From Bacillota bacterium (GTDB lineage: Bacteria; Bacillota; Sulfobacillia; JAJYWN01; JAJZPE01): 52,366 nt of DNA. Of this stretch, positions 1-8,124 are shown in pieces. Position 1 is the first letter of the stretch. Each line of letters begins with the position of its first letter. The notes beneath the pieces are model-generated. The model was not told the DNA's origin and ran no database searches. It was given only the letters and a program-made list of their open reading frames with translations. The stretch is from the NCBI GenBank assembly GCA_036504675.1, contig DASXUT010000154.1, forward strand, positions 1-52,366. Direction: 5' to 3'. The position numbers and the translations under genes are program-made.

Positions 1-178
1 TCTCCGCCTTGAGCCGCGCCTCTTCACTCCGCATCCGGCCGTAGCTCATCGCCTTGTGCTTGGAGGCGTTGGCCTTGATCTTGGTGCCGTCGATGGCCAC
101 ATGGCCCAACGTCACCATCCCCGCTGCGGTGGTCATCAGCAGAGTCATGATTGGTTGGGGAAGCAGCGGGTATAGGGC
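1..178 (-). mobile_element. IS1182-type transposase fragment (both ends missing)
   Basis: The minus strand encodes, from an in-frame stop at 179-181 towards the window edge, a stretch containing GHVAIDGTKIKANASKHK followed by AMSYGRM. This block is characteristic of the N-terminal half of IS1182/IS4-like DDE transposases, where the first catalytic Asp sits in the VAIDGTK motif. The residues before it are short, and no full N-terminal domain precedes the motif. The coding stretch starts abruptly after a stop and runs off the left edge. It is probably a 5'-truncated remnant, although the part outside the window could be longer. No terminal inverted repeat is visible. The next gene starts about 115 bases away. 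Confidence 0.7.
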
Positions 179-294
179 CTATCGCGGCGGAGGTCCGTGG
201 TCGGTTGATCGGGCGGAAATCATCAAGGGCAGGCTCAGAAGAGCCTGCCCTTATGCGTCCAGGGGTTGGGCTGAGAGGCCGGGGCATAGGTCCG

Positions 295-1059
295 CTACCG
301 CTCCATGAAGTCCCTGAGGTAGTCCGTGATCCGATCCAAACCGGCCTCGACGAGCAGCTTCCCTATCTCGGGAGTGGCCTTGGTCGCGTCGCCGAGGGCC
401 CCGTTCTCGGTTTCCTCGTCGAAGAACCGGGGTTCAGCGGCCCATGGCCACTTGTCGATCTTCTCCTGCACCGGCTGGACGATCTTGCCGGGTGTCAGGG
501 CCTCCCGCCTTATCGCCCGCGGATAGAGGTGCAGCATCACGGACACCTCTCCGTCGCAGGAGTGCCCGTTGACCGGGGATTTGACGTGCTCTTTGTAGAG
601 GTCGTCGACCGCGTCGTACGGTACGGTCGCCCAGGCCGCCGGGCAGCTCATCTCGTGCCTAATCTTCTGGGTCACGATGCTGAGGACGGGGCAATTCCCG
701 CCGTGCCCGTTGGCGAAGAAGAAACGCCTGAGCCCGTGGGCATGCAGCGCTCTGACCATGTCCATCAGCACGGCGATGAGCGTCTCGGGCTGAAGGGTGA
801 TGGTCCCGGGGAAGTGCATGTGGTGGCCGGAGACGCCCATGGGGACCACGGGGGCAACGAGGGCGTTGGGGTACAACCGCTCGCCCAGCAGCCTCGAGAA
901 CTCCCTCGACCCGACCGTGTCCATCTCGAACGTCGCGTGCGGCCCATGTTGCTCGGTCGAACCCACCGGGATGATGGCCAGTTTTATCTGCGGGAGAGCG
1001 GCCTTGACTTCGGGCCAGGTCATGTCGTGCAGGTAGAGGCACGGTCTTTGATCGGTCAA
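295..1059 (-). CDS. Creatininase-family amidohydrolase
   Basis: This 254-residue protein is the usual length for the creatininase family, which are metal-dependent cytosolic amidohydrolases acting on small cyclic or amide substrates. Visible motifs are GSTEQHGPH (E36, H38), then D47, NGHGGN (H119), and an acidic E171 in the segment HSCDGEVS. These are the positions expected to bind the two metal ions. The substrate cannot be read from sequence; the family includes creatininase, MftE-type peptidases and enzymes acting on formamidopyrimidines. No mycofactocin genes are nearby, so MftE is not favoured. The gene stands alone, 74 bases downstream of the DinB-like gene on the same strand. Confidence 0.88.
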   Translation of the reverse strand: MTDQRPCLYLHDMTWPEVKAALPQIKLAIIPVGSTEQHGPHATFEMDTVGSREFSRLLGERLYPNALVAPVVPMGVSGHHMHFPGTITLQPETLIAVLMDMVRALHAHGLRRFFFANGHGGNCPVLSIVTQKIRHEMSCPAAWATVPYDAVDDLYKEHVKSPVNGHSCDGEVSVMLHLYPRAIRREALTPGKIVQPVQEKIDKWPWAAEPRFFDEETENGALGDATKATPEIGKLLVEAGLDRITDYLRDFMER

Positions 1060-1133
1060 GCCGGTCGCTCCCTTCGATTATCCAATTCGCGGATAGTGGG
1101 GGTCTTCGACAGCGGCCCCGGAACCGCCTCTCG

Positions 1134-1748
1134 CTATTCCGCCGGCGGGCTCGACTTCAGCAGATCGCGAACGACGTCCGCCCGGCTCAAGTGCATCACG
1201 CTGTGCTCGGCGCAAACCCAGTAGAGGAACCAAGACATCGACTTGCCGGTCCAGAACTTATCCATCCGCTCCATCCCCGGCATGATGGCTCCGGAATCCA
1301 GGACGCGCCTCGATTCGGGCAGTCCGTAGGTCTCTTCCCATCGCTCCGTGGCCATGGTCGTCGCCACTTCCCGCGTCCGTAAGCCGACGGCGTCGCGGTA
1401 TTCCAGGAGGGCGGGAAGAACCACGTCGCGACTGAGCCGACGCATGTCGTCTTTGGACATGCCGGTGCCCACGTCCCGCCGGGGCACGCTCATCCGCTCG
1501 GCCCAACCGCCCTCGTCGAGCACCTGCGGGCGCCCGGCGATGATGACGTTGGCGGCGACGTCCTCGATGCGGGCGATGTGCCAGAGGGCCCAGACGATCG
1601 AGGTCATCCCCAGCGGCGTGGCACGCAGCTCTTCCTCGGTCGCGTCGCGGAGGACGCTCTCCAGGGCCGACCAGCCGCCCTCGGCCGTCGCCACGCGCTT
1701 CGAGTGGACCACGGCGTGCAAACGAAGGAAGAAGTCGACAGCGTTCAT
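1134..1748 (-). CDS. DinB-like superfamily protein
   Basis: The 204-residue product has the four-helix pattern of DinB/YfiT-like metalloproteins, with the typical segment TSIVWALWHIARIEDVAANV in which a His on helix 2 is a metal ligand. A second candidate His lies near the C-terminus in CAEHSVMHLSRAD. DinB-like proteins include thiol S-transferases dependent on bacillithiol or mycothiol and many proteins without a known role, so no specific reaction is proposed. The start is the ATG preceded by GGGAGG at about 9 bases. An upstream in-frame GTG-less extension of 13 codons has no binding site. tRNA-Asn lies just upstream, and the creatininase gene follows in the same direction. Confidence 0.8.
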   Translation of the reverse strand: MNAVDFFLRLHAVVHSKRVATAEGGWSALESVLRDATEEELRATPLGMTSIVWALWHIARIEDVAANVIIAGRPQVLDEGGWAERMSVPRRDVGTGMSKDDMRRLSRDVVLPALLEYRDAVGLRTREVATTMATERWEETYGLPESRRVLDSGAIMPGMERMDKFWTGKSMSWFLYWVCAEHSVMHLSRADVVRDLLKSSPPAE

Positions 1749-1835
1749 GATCGTCAGCCTCCCGGGGGACGGATTGGTGTCACCCACGTGACAAAACGCC
1801 CGGCGTTCGCAGGTACCGACCGCCGGGCTTATCCG

Positions 1836-1907
1836 CTCCTCGGGTAGGGCTCGAACCTACAACCCTCCGGTTAACAGCCGGATGCTCTACCATTGAGCTA
1901 CCAAGGA
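1836..1907 (-). tRNA. tRNA-Asn (anticodon GTT)
   Basis: The minus strand folds into a complete cloverleaf. The acceptor arms TCCTTGG (1901-1907) and CCGAGGA (1837-1843) pair with one G-T wobble and discriminator G at 1836. The anticodon stem TCCGG/CCGGA (1866-1870 and 1878-1882) encloses the seven-base loop CTGTTAA, with GTT as anticodon (plus-strand 1873-1875). The T-arm carries GGTTCGAGCCC. The 3' CCA is not encoded. It is flanked by DinB (downstream) and an ABC ATPase gene (upstream), all on the minus strand. Confidence 0.95.
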
Positions 1908-1920
1908 ATTCACAGAAGCC

Positions 1921-1949
1921 ATTATAGCACGATTCAGCTGGCTATGCAG
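1921..1949 (-). promoter_or_regulatory. Sigma-A-type promoter of tRNA-Asn
   Basis: A perfect -10 TATAAT (plus-strand 1921-1926) lies 14 bases upstream of the tRNA. A weak -35 CTGCAT (1944-1949) is spaced at 17 bases. The -35 and spacer fall inside the last codons and stop of the upstream ABC ATPase gene. Only the -10 is strong, so the assignment rests on it and its position. Confidence 0.7.
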
Positions 1950-2626
1950 GCGAGCCGGCCGTCTCTCATCCTGAGCCGTGTGCTGGCCAATCCGGCCAAT
2001 TCGGTATCGTGCGTAGCGATTATGAGGGTCACCCCCTGGCCGGCGACGAGGTCGAGGAGGAGCTTGACGACCTGCTCGCCCGAGGCTGAGTCGAGGTTCC
2101 CGGTGGGTTCGTCGGCCAGAATCAGCCGGGGCTCGGCGATGAGGGCCCTGGCGATGGCCACCCGTTGTTGCTCGCCCCCGGAGAGCTGGCTTGGCAGGTG
2201 GTGGGCCCGGCCCTCAAGCCCGACGGCAGCGAGTAGAGATGAAGCCCGTTCCCTCAACGGCCGGCGCTTGGCGTAGGGAGCCAGCGGGACCATCACGTGG
2301 TCGAGGGCGGTCAGGGTCGGGATGAGGTGGAACTGCTGAAAGACGAAGCCGATCAGCCGGCGGCGCAATTCGGCCAGGGACTTGGGTTTGAGCCCGGCCA
2401 CATCGCGGCCATCCAGGGATAGCGAGCCGGCGTCGGGCTTCTCCAGGGTCCCGATGAGGTACAGGAGGGTCGACTTGCCGGACCCGGAGGGCCCCATCAG
2501 GCTGACGAAATCCCCCTGCCCGATGTCCAGGTCGACGGCATCGACGGCGAGCACCTGGCCCTCACCACTCGGGTAGGCTTTGCGCAATCCGCGGGCTGAG
2601 ACAACCGCAGGTTGGACGGCCATCAT
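1934..2626 (-). CDS. ABC transporter ATP-binding protein (LolD/MacB-like)
   Basis: The 230-residue nucleotide-binding subunit belongs to the LolD/MacB/FtsE class that works with FtsX-type permeases. It has Walker A GPSGSGKST, signature LSGGEQQRVAIARAL, Walker B LILADEPTGNLDS and a switch His in IATHD. The start is the first of two tandem ATG codons, preceded by GGGAGTGG. It lies 69 bases downstream of the FtsX-like permease gene on the same strand, which should form its membrane partner. Because that permease gene is interrupted in this sequence, the ATPase may be without a functional partner here. The substrate is unknown; such pairs extrude peptides, lipids or antibiotics, or act as mechanotransmitters. 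Confidence 0.92.
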   Translation of the reverse strand: MMAVQPAVVSARGLRKAYPSGEGQVLAVDAVDLDIGQGDFVSLMGPSGSGKSTLLYLIGTLEKPDAGSLSLDGRDVAGLKPKSLAELRRRLIGFVFQQFHLIPTLTALDHVMVPLAPYAKRRPLRERASSLLAAVGLEGRAHHLPSQLSGGEQQRVAIARALIAEPRLILADEPTGNLDSASGEQVVKLLLDLVAGQGVTLIIATHDTELAGLASTRLRMRDGRLACIAS

Positions 2627-2695
2627 GGACCACTCCCTTCTGAACGGGGCCGATGAGTCGCGCCGCGGGGCTGGGGCGTACTTGGGTCGGGGGCG

Positions 2696-5304
2696 TCATT
2701 CGTCCCGCAGGGCCGGGCCGGGCGCAAGCCTTGATGCTCGCCAAGCCGCGCCGAGGGCGGCCAGCGGAACGATGATCAGAGGCACGGCGGCCGACGGCCC
2801 GCCGGACGCCAGGGCCTTCGACAGGGTCAGGCGGCCCTGGGTCACGGCGAGGGTCGAGGCGGTTCCGAGGAGCAGCCCGCCAAAAGCGCCCATTACTCCA
2901 AGGATGATGCCCTCAGCCAAGACCAGCCGAAAGCGGTGAGGGGGGGTCCATCCGGTGGCCGCCAGCAGACCCAGCTGCGCCCGACGTCGGATGACGCCCA
3001 GGAGGGCCGAATCGGCCGCGGCGACCGCCGCGACCATCAGGGCGACGACGGCCATAGCCAGGTGATAGGTCTCGACGTGGAGCAGGATGTACCGGCCGAG
3101 GAGCGTCCCCCTGAGGTAGCCCCTGGTCGAGGTGAGAAGGGAGACCAACAGGATCAGGAACCCATCGGCCACGGCGGTGACGATGACGTTCACCGTGGTC
3201 GTCCCGGGGCGCCCGGCCAGCCCGCTCCAGGCCAAGCCCCAGAGGCCGAGGCTGCCTTTTGCGGCCCGCCCACGGCGACGGGCGGTAACACGGACATCGC
3301 CTCTTCTCAGGGCGAGGATAGGGGTCGCCCGACGGGCCACACCAAGGCCGGCCGCAATCCCGAAGAGAGCCACAAGGAGGCTGGCCGGCAGGACCATCGC
3401 CGCCTCGAGGAAGGACAAACGCAGGTGTCCGGCCCAGGCGACGCCTTGGGATAGTAGCACTCCCAGCAGCCCAGCCAGCAAGGCCGGTCCGAAGAATTGC
3501 ATTAGGACGCGCCCTGCGACGCTCCCATCGGTCCACCCCAGGGCCTTCAGCAGCCCGAGTTCGCCCTGCTTCTGAAGGGTTGTCACCATGGCCGTGTTGC
3601 CAACGTAGAGGCCGGCCACCGCCAAGACGATCAGGAAGAAGACCAGGTTCTCCCACTGGATCCGCTGCCTGACCTCGACGTTGACCCCGGCCTTCGTCCA
3701 CCACTCCTCAATGTAGCCAGCCGCGGGCACGCTGCCGAAGCCGGGTAGGAAGACGAGGGTCTTCTCGGCCGAGGCCCCGGCGGTGATGGTCACGTGAAGG
3801 CCCGTCCGCCGGACGATCTCAGCAGCCACTCGTTCTAGCTTCTGCTGGGCTTCGGGGGAGTACTGATCGATGCCGGCGACGCGCACGCGGACGGACGAGA
3901 TGCTTGTGTCTCCGGCGATGAGGCGGGCCGCCTGCATCGTCGTCAGCATCAAGGGTGGCTCCTGGATGTAGCTATATGGGTCGCCGTTGGGGCGCAACGT
4001 CCTCGGTTTCGCCAGTGGACGGCCCGCAGCATCGTGGGTCATGGTGAGGAGGGGTGGAACGTAGTTGTCCGCCGGTACGGCCAGGCCTCCGGGACTCTCC
4101 GGGCCGAGTTTCTCGATATCGAAAGTCCCGGTGAGCTTAAAGAGGATGTTGGCTTCCGTGGGCTTGTCCGGTGGCTTCCTGAAGACAGGCTCGTGGACGG
4201 TGATGTTTATGCCTACCGGCACAGCGGCGAGAACCTTCTGGCCAAGCAGGTCCGGAGCCGGCTGATAGGCTACCGATCCGGGGGGTGCAAACAGGAGAGC
4301 CGTGTAACGCCCCGGGCCAAAGGCCGTGTTGAGACCTTGGTAGAACGCCTCCTGGTAGTCGCTGGGGTCTAGGGACAATGAGAGCACCTGGGATCCAGGC
4401 AAAGAGTCAAGGTACTTCACCCCGCCCTTTTGCCCGATGATCTCAGCCACCGCCGATGGGTTGGAGTAGTCTGCCCCCTTGAGGTTCAGGCGTTGAACGG
4501 TGGAGTCCGTTTCTATCTGGACGTACCCGTGCAGGTTGAGAGCGACGGGTATCTCAAAGGCCTGGCCCTTCTGCGTCACAAAGTACTTGGAGGCATCGAC
4601 AATTCCCGGGACGAGCCGGAGTCAAGCCAGCCGGTTTGGAACGCGCGCTTTAGCCCCAGCAGGCCGTCCTCCATGTCGGGGTCGATCGCCGCCAGCAAAC
4701 GCTCAAATGAGGGCCAAACATAATCCCACTTCGAAAAGGGCATTGATCTCGGAGCGAGGCTTCCACCGCTAAGGATTCCGACCTATTGGGACAGGTCGAG
4801 GTCCCGTTGCGGATCGCCGAGGCTACGGAACATGAGCGTATAGGAGGTATAGGAGCCCACATTGGACCAGATTGAACCGAGGGTTTCGCCGCTCTGAGTG
4901 ACCCGGTACAGGCCGGGCTCGCTCACGACTGGGCTGTCTGTCGAGGGTAGGCGCGGCAACGACCCCCACACCCTCCCCAAAACCGCTATCGGCGCGGCAA
5001 TCTCCACGCCGGGGATGTCCTTGATGGCTTCCCACTGGGTGAAGGTGATCCCGCCGCACCAACCGGTCAGGGCGTTGGGCCTGACCTTCCCCTGAGCCAC
5101 CGGCATCTGCGCCTCGGTCGGCAGGATCAGGAGGTCATAGCTGGTCCGCCACTGTTGATCCAGGTCGGCCACGGCGGTGGCCGTCAGGCTCCTCGAGCTG
5201 GAAAGGAAGAGCCCGAAGGCCACACTGACCAGAAGCAGACCCAGGAACAGAAGCATTTGGCGGCTGTCCACCCGGAGGCGGGGCCATCGGCTCCGAGGCT
5301 CCAT
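2696..5304 (-). pseudogene. FtsX-like ABC permease gene, interrupted by a TAG codon and a frameshift
   Basis: Two open frames together make one FtsX-type permease of about 868 residues. The first part (5304 to 4783) begins at an ATG with GGGAGGG 8 bases upstream and has an N-terminal membrane segment (LLFLGLLLVSVAFGLFL) and an extracytoplasmic region. It stops at TAG (4783-4785). Reading through that stop in the same frame gives a sensible continuation (FERLLAAIDPDMEDGLLGL) to about 4625, after which the reading frame must change near 4613-4627 to continue as GIVDASKYFVTQKG into the long second part. That part carries two FtsX modules with roughly seven or eight membrane segments. Either the gene is decayed or the assembly holds two nearby errors. 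No good binding site supports an independent start at 4579 (GTG). Confidence 0.75.
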
Positions 5305-5353
5305 AACCAGCCCTCCCCGTTCGCGCCACACTCCGCTCCGACCGGCCAGACGC

Positions 5354-5384
5354 AAAAGGGAGACCGGCCATTCGGCTGTCTCCC
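5354..5384 (-). terminator. Rho-independent terminator downstream of the Fe-S protein gene
   Basis: The minus strand forms GGGAGAC (5378-5384) pairing with GTCTCCC (5358-5364), extended by an inner partial stem, and is followed by TTTTG. It lies 144 bases after the stop of the Fe-S protein gene and 50 bases before the permease start, so it separates the two units. Confidence 0.65.
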
Positions 5385-5527
5385 CTGGTTCGTTTCAACT
5401 ACATCACCCGGTCGTCAGACCGGTGCGGACTTGACCATTGCCATTGTCTTCCACAAGGCTGGCCCTTTTCCTTCTGGCCGGGGTGAAACGCCGTCAGCCA
5501 ACCGTGACCGCCGACGCCCGCCATCCC

Positions 5528-6238
5528 CTACCCCGGCACCCCGGCCAGGATCCGGATGTCCTCCAGCCGGACCTGCAGCCCCGCCTCTTTCCGCAACATC
5601 ATGTTGACGAGCCCGGTGTGGTTCAGGTGCATCATGCAGAAGCCGGGCAGGAAGGTGTGCCGGACGCCGAACATGGGCGCCCGTCGCTGCCTTGTCGCCA
5701 TGCCGACGAAGCCCAGCATGTGGTAACCGCCGACATCCTTGACCGGGCGGCCGCGGGCGAAGGCCGGTCCGACGCACCAGGTCTCGAGGACGCCGGTGAC
5801 CGGGTCGGCCTCGATGACCTTAAGCACATGCTGGACGGGGCAACCGGCCCCGAAGGGCCGCCCAAGGACGATGTCGCCTCGGGTGATCCCCCACTTCTCG
5901 ACCAGGTCCCCGCGGAACGGCAGGACGACCTTCCGGGCCGACGGCTCCCCGGGCAGCGGTCCCAGGACAAAGTCCCAGGCGTTGCCGAGGACGTCGGTGG
6001 TGTCGGTGGCGCAGACGGTGGAGATGTCGGCCACGGGTGCCTGAGCCTCGTAGAAGGCGCAATCATCGACGGCCCGCTCGCCCGTGGCCAGCAGGCCGCG
6101 GAACTCCTCGCAGTTGCGGGCGCCGCAGAGGCCGCAGTCCTTTCCGGGCGGGGTCCAGTGGGCGTCGAGGGCGCGGTCCCTTTCGCGGACCCCGTCGCGA
6201 TCCTTTTGGTCCTTTTCGCGGCCCTTTTCGACTTCCAT
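5528..6238 (-). CDS. Uncharacterised 4Fe-4S cluster protein, partner of the upstream GTPase
   Basis: The 236-residue protein has a charged N-terminus (1-27) followed by a cluster-binding motif C35-x2-C38-G-x3-C43-x16-C60. This matches the Fe-S domain found in the corrinoid protein large subunit of the acetyl-CoA synthase system and in RnfB. The rest (about 75-236) is a conserved-looking domain with segments DLVEKWGITRGDIVLGRP, GAGCPVQHVLKV and FLPGFCMMHLNHTG, which I do not recognise as a named enzyme. The start is an ATG one base after the GTPase stop; a longer reading frame upstream overlaps the GTPase and has GTPase-shadow composition. With the GTPase and the ABC ATPase it forms a minus-strand trio. 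A role in metallocofactor assembly or in activating a metalloenzyme is inference from the motif set only. Confidence 0.8.
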   Translation of the reverse strand: MEVEKGREKDQKDRDGVRERDRALDAHWTPPGKDCGLCGARNCEEFRGLLATGERAVDDCAFYEAQAPVADISTVCATDTTDVLGNAWDFVLGPLPGEPSARKVVLPFRGDLVEKWGITRGDIVLGRPFGAGCPVQHVLKVIEADPVTGVLETWCVGPAFARGRPVKDVGGYHMLGFVGMATRQRRAPMFGVRHTFLPGFCMMHLNHTGLVNMMLRKEAGLQVRLEDIRILAGVPG

Positions 6239-6239
6239 C

Positions 6240-6950
6240 TCATTCGCCCCTGAAGAGGTACTCGGCGGCCGCGCCGTCGAGCCGGCGGACCACGCCGAAG
6301 TGGTGTTGCCAGCCGATCTCTTTCTTGCCGACGCAGAGGGTGCAGGTGCCGAGGGGCGGCACGCCTCGCAACAACAGGCCCTTGGGGTCAATGTCCGGCG
6401 ACTGGGCGATGAGATCGTAGAGCTTTTGGAGGGACGTGCCCTGGAGGGCGTTGGTCTCGAAGATGCGGATGCTCGGGTGAACCTCGCGGATCTTCTGCAG
6501 AAAGACTTCCCGCTCGGCTTGGCCGACGAGATCGATCTTGGTGACCACGGCGATGTCGGCCAGGCTGACCATGGACCCCATCTTCAGCGGGCTCTGGATG
6601 CCGGAGATGGCCGACAGGATGATGATTCCGAGCCCCTGGTTCAGGTATGGCGTGCAGCGTAGGCAGAGCCCCGCGCTCTCGACCATGAGCAGGTCGGCCT
6701 GATTCCTCTGGGCCCATTCGATCGCATCACCCAGGACCATCACCCCGGCGTGGTCTGGACAGAGGTCGCCGGAGTAGATCTTGGAGGTCAGGATGCCGAA
6801 CTCCGCCGCCAGCTCTTCATCTTCAAAGGCCTTGACCACGTCGATCTTGAGGAAAGCCAGGCGGCGCTGCTTGTGGAAGCGGGCGGTGACCTGCTTCAAG
6901 AGGGCCGTCTTGCCGGCCGACGGCGGCCCGGCGACGATCAGCAATTGCAC
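6240..6950 (-). CDS. HypB/CobW-like P-loop GTPase with Cys motifs
   Basis: This 236-residue protein has the P-loop GPPSAGKT (8-15), a TKID guanine-specificity motif (137-140), and several cysteines at positions expected for metal handling: GDLC (C64), ESAGLCLRC (C96, C99) and TCTLC (C203, C206). The family of SIMIBI GTPases (HypB, UreG, CobW) delivers nickel, cobalt or zinc to enzymes. The C-terminal CxxC with following GW and His pair is not typical of HypB. It starts at GTG with AAGGAAGGTG upstream. It follows an ABC ATPase gene after 115 bases that hold a strong hairpin, and it is coupled to the Fe-S protein gene (TGA, one base, ATG). Function is inferred, not established. Confidence 0.85.
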   Translation of the reverse strand: MQLLIVAGPPSAGKTALLKQVTARFHKQRRLAFLKIDVVKAFEDEELAAEFGILTSKIYSGDLCPDHAGVMVLGDAIEWAQRNQADLLMVESAGLCLRCTPYLNQGLGIIILSAISGIQSPLKMGSMVSLADIAVVTKIDLVGQAEREVFLQKIREVHPSIRIFETNALQGTSLQKLYDLIAQSPDIDPKGLLLRGVPPLGTCTLCVGKKEIGWQHHFGVVRRLDGAAAEYLFRGE

Positions 6951-6999
6951 GTCGACACCTTCCTTACTCGGGGATTGAGTTCAATCGGCCGGTGAGAAC

Positions 7000-7029
7000 G
7001 GTCGGACCCCGGGGGCCGGGGGTCCGACC
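7000..7029 (-). other. Strong hairpin between the ABC ATPase and GTPase genes
   Basis: GGTCGGACCCC (7000-7010) and GGGGTCCGACC (7019-7029) form a perfect 11-bp stem with a nine-base loop. No T tract follows on the minus strand (GTTCTCACC), so this is not a clear intrinsic terminator. It may be an RNA-processing or transcript-stability element that sets relative expression of the two genes. Confidence 0.55.
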
Positions 7030-7065
7030 TGGCTCGCACCGGACCGGCTGGGTCGCTATTCAGTT

Positions 7066-7830
7066 CTAGATGACCTCGTTGCAGAGCGATAGGCCGGCGC
7101 GCAGTTTCTCGCGGGCGGCAATCAGCCGCCGGTCCAAGGATATCAGCGTCTCGGCGGCCGGTCGCTCGGCGTCGTCACGTTCAAGGATCTTGACCACACC
7201 TCCGTTGGCGAAGACGATTCGCTTATGGGTCAGGATGGCGATGACCGGGTCGTGGGTGACGAAGACGATCATCTTGTTGGCCCGACGGACCGTGTCGACG
7301 ACCTCTTGCTTGAAGATCCCGGCGTTCTCGATCTCGTCGAGGAGGATGACCGGGGCCGCGCAGATGTGAAGGGCGTCGGCGATCATCAGGGACCGGGTCT
7401 GCCCGCCGGACAGGGTGGTGATCCGCATCATCGGCCCGATCTTCTCGCCGGTGAACTGGTTGGCCAGGTCGATCGTCTCATCGATGAGGCCATCCAATGG
7501 CAATCTGCGGGCCCGAGCGTGGGTCGCCAGGAAGTCCTTGACCGTGAGGTCGGTGAAGCACTTGGTGTTCTGGGTGATCATCGCCACGGGCTTGCGGGCC
7601 GGGTCCTGCCGCCAATCCTCGTCGGGGACCCCCCCGTCGATGAGGACCTGACGGCCGGTGGCCGTATCCTTCTGGGCCAGGAGCTCGATGTCGGTGATGA
7701 AGGCCGTCTTGCCGCTGCCGGTCGGCCCGACGATGGAGACGATCTCGCCAACTCGCAGGTCCAGACGCGAAAAATTTTCCCGGCGACCATCCTTGGTGGT
7801 CCCGGGAAGAATGCTGAGCTCCTGAAGCAT
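7066..7830 (-). CDS. ABC-type ATPase without a permease
   Basis: The 254-residue protein is an ABC ATPase: Walker A GPTGSGKT (35-42), signature LSGGQ (140-144), Walker B VILLDE (161-166), His switch VTHD (H193), and an N-terminal extension (1-30) unlike that of transporter subunits. No membrane protein gene is adjacent, so it may be a soluble ATPase that works with the downstream GTPase and Fe-S protein, rather than a transporter component. The start is the ATG with GGGAGTG about 6 bases upstream; a 12-codon upstream extension exists but lacks a site. It is divergent from the AsnB-CofE fusion gene across 294 bases. The precise role is unknown. Confidence 0.85.
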   Translation of the reverse strand: MLQELSILPGTTKDGRRENFSRLDLRVGEIVSIVGPTGSGKTAFITDIELLAQKDTATGRQVLIDGGVPDEDWRQDPARKPVAMITQNTKCFTDLTVKDFLATHARARRLPLDGLIDETIDLANQFTGEKIGPMMRITTLSGGQTRSLMIADALHICAAPVILLDEIENAGIFKQEVVDTVRRANKMIVFVTHDPVIAILTHKRIVFANGGVVKILERDDAERPAAETLISLDRRLIAAREKLRAGLSLCNEVI

Positions 7831-8124
7831 TGGAATCACTCCCGTTATGTCATTTTTTAGTTCCAACTTATGAAGCCTTAGTCCCGGGGGTGCGAAAAAC
7901 GGGACGGATGCCTAGGGATCGGGGCCCGCGGAACCTTCGAGTCGGCAGGGAACGTCGCCTCAACCTCGAACGTCAATATGACTGCAGATGCCTCGCCGGC
8001 CAAGGCGGTCGGAACGCGGCGGCAGCCTGGGTTAGTTCTGACGTTTGTTATGTAAAGGCCGATGTGATAAAGTAATTTGGTTGAGGCTCATCTTTTTCTT
8101 TGCATTGTTTCGGAGGTGTCAGCG

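Noticed and set aside
4613-4627. Programmed ribosomal frameshifting in the permease gene
   Set aside because: No slippery heptamer or following stimulatory structure is seen at the frame change.
4783-4785. TAG as pyrrolysine or programmed read-through in the permease gene
   Set aside because: The gene is not a methylamine methyltransferase, no pyl genes are in view, and a second lesion (frame change) follows within 170 bases, so decay or sequence error is simpler.
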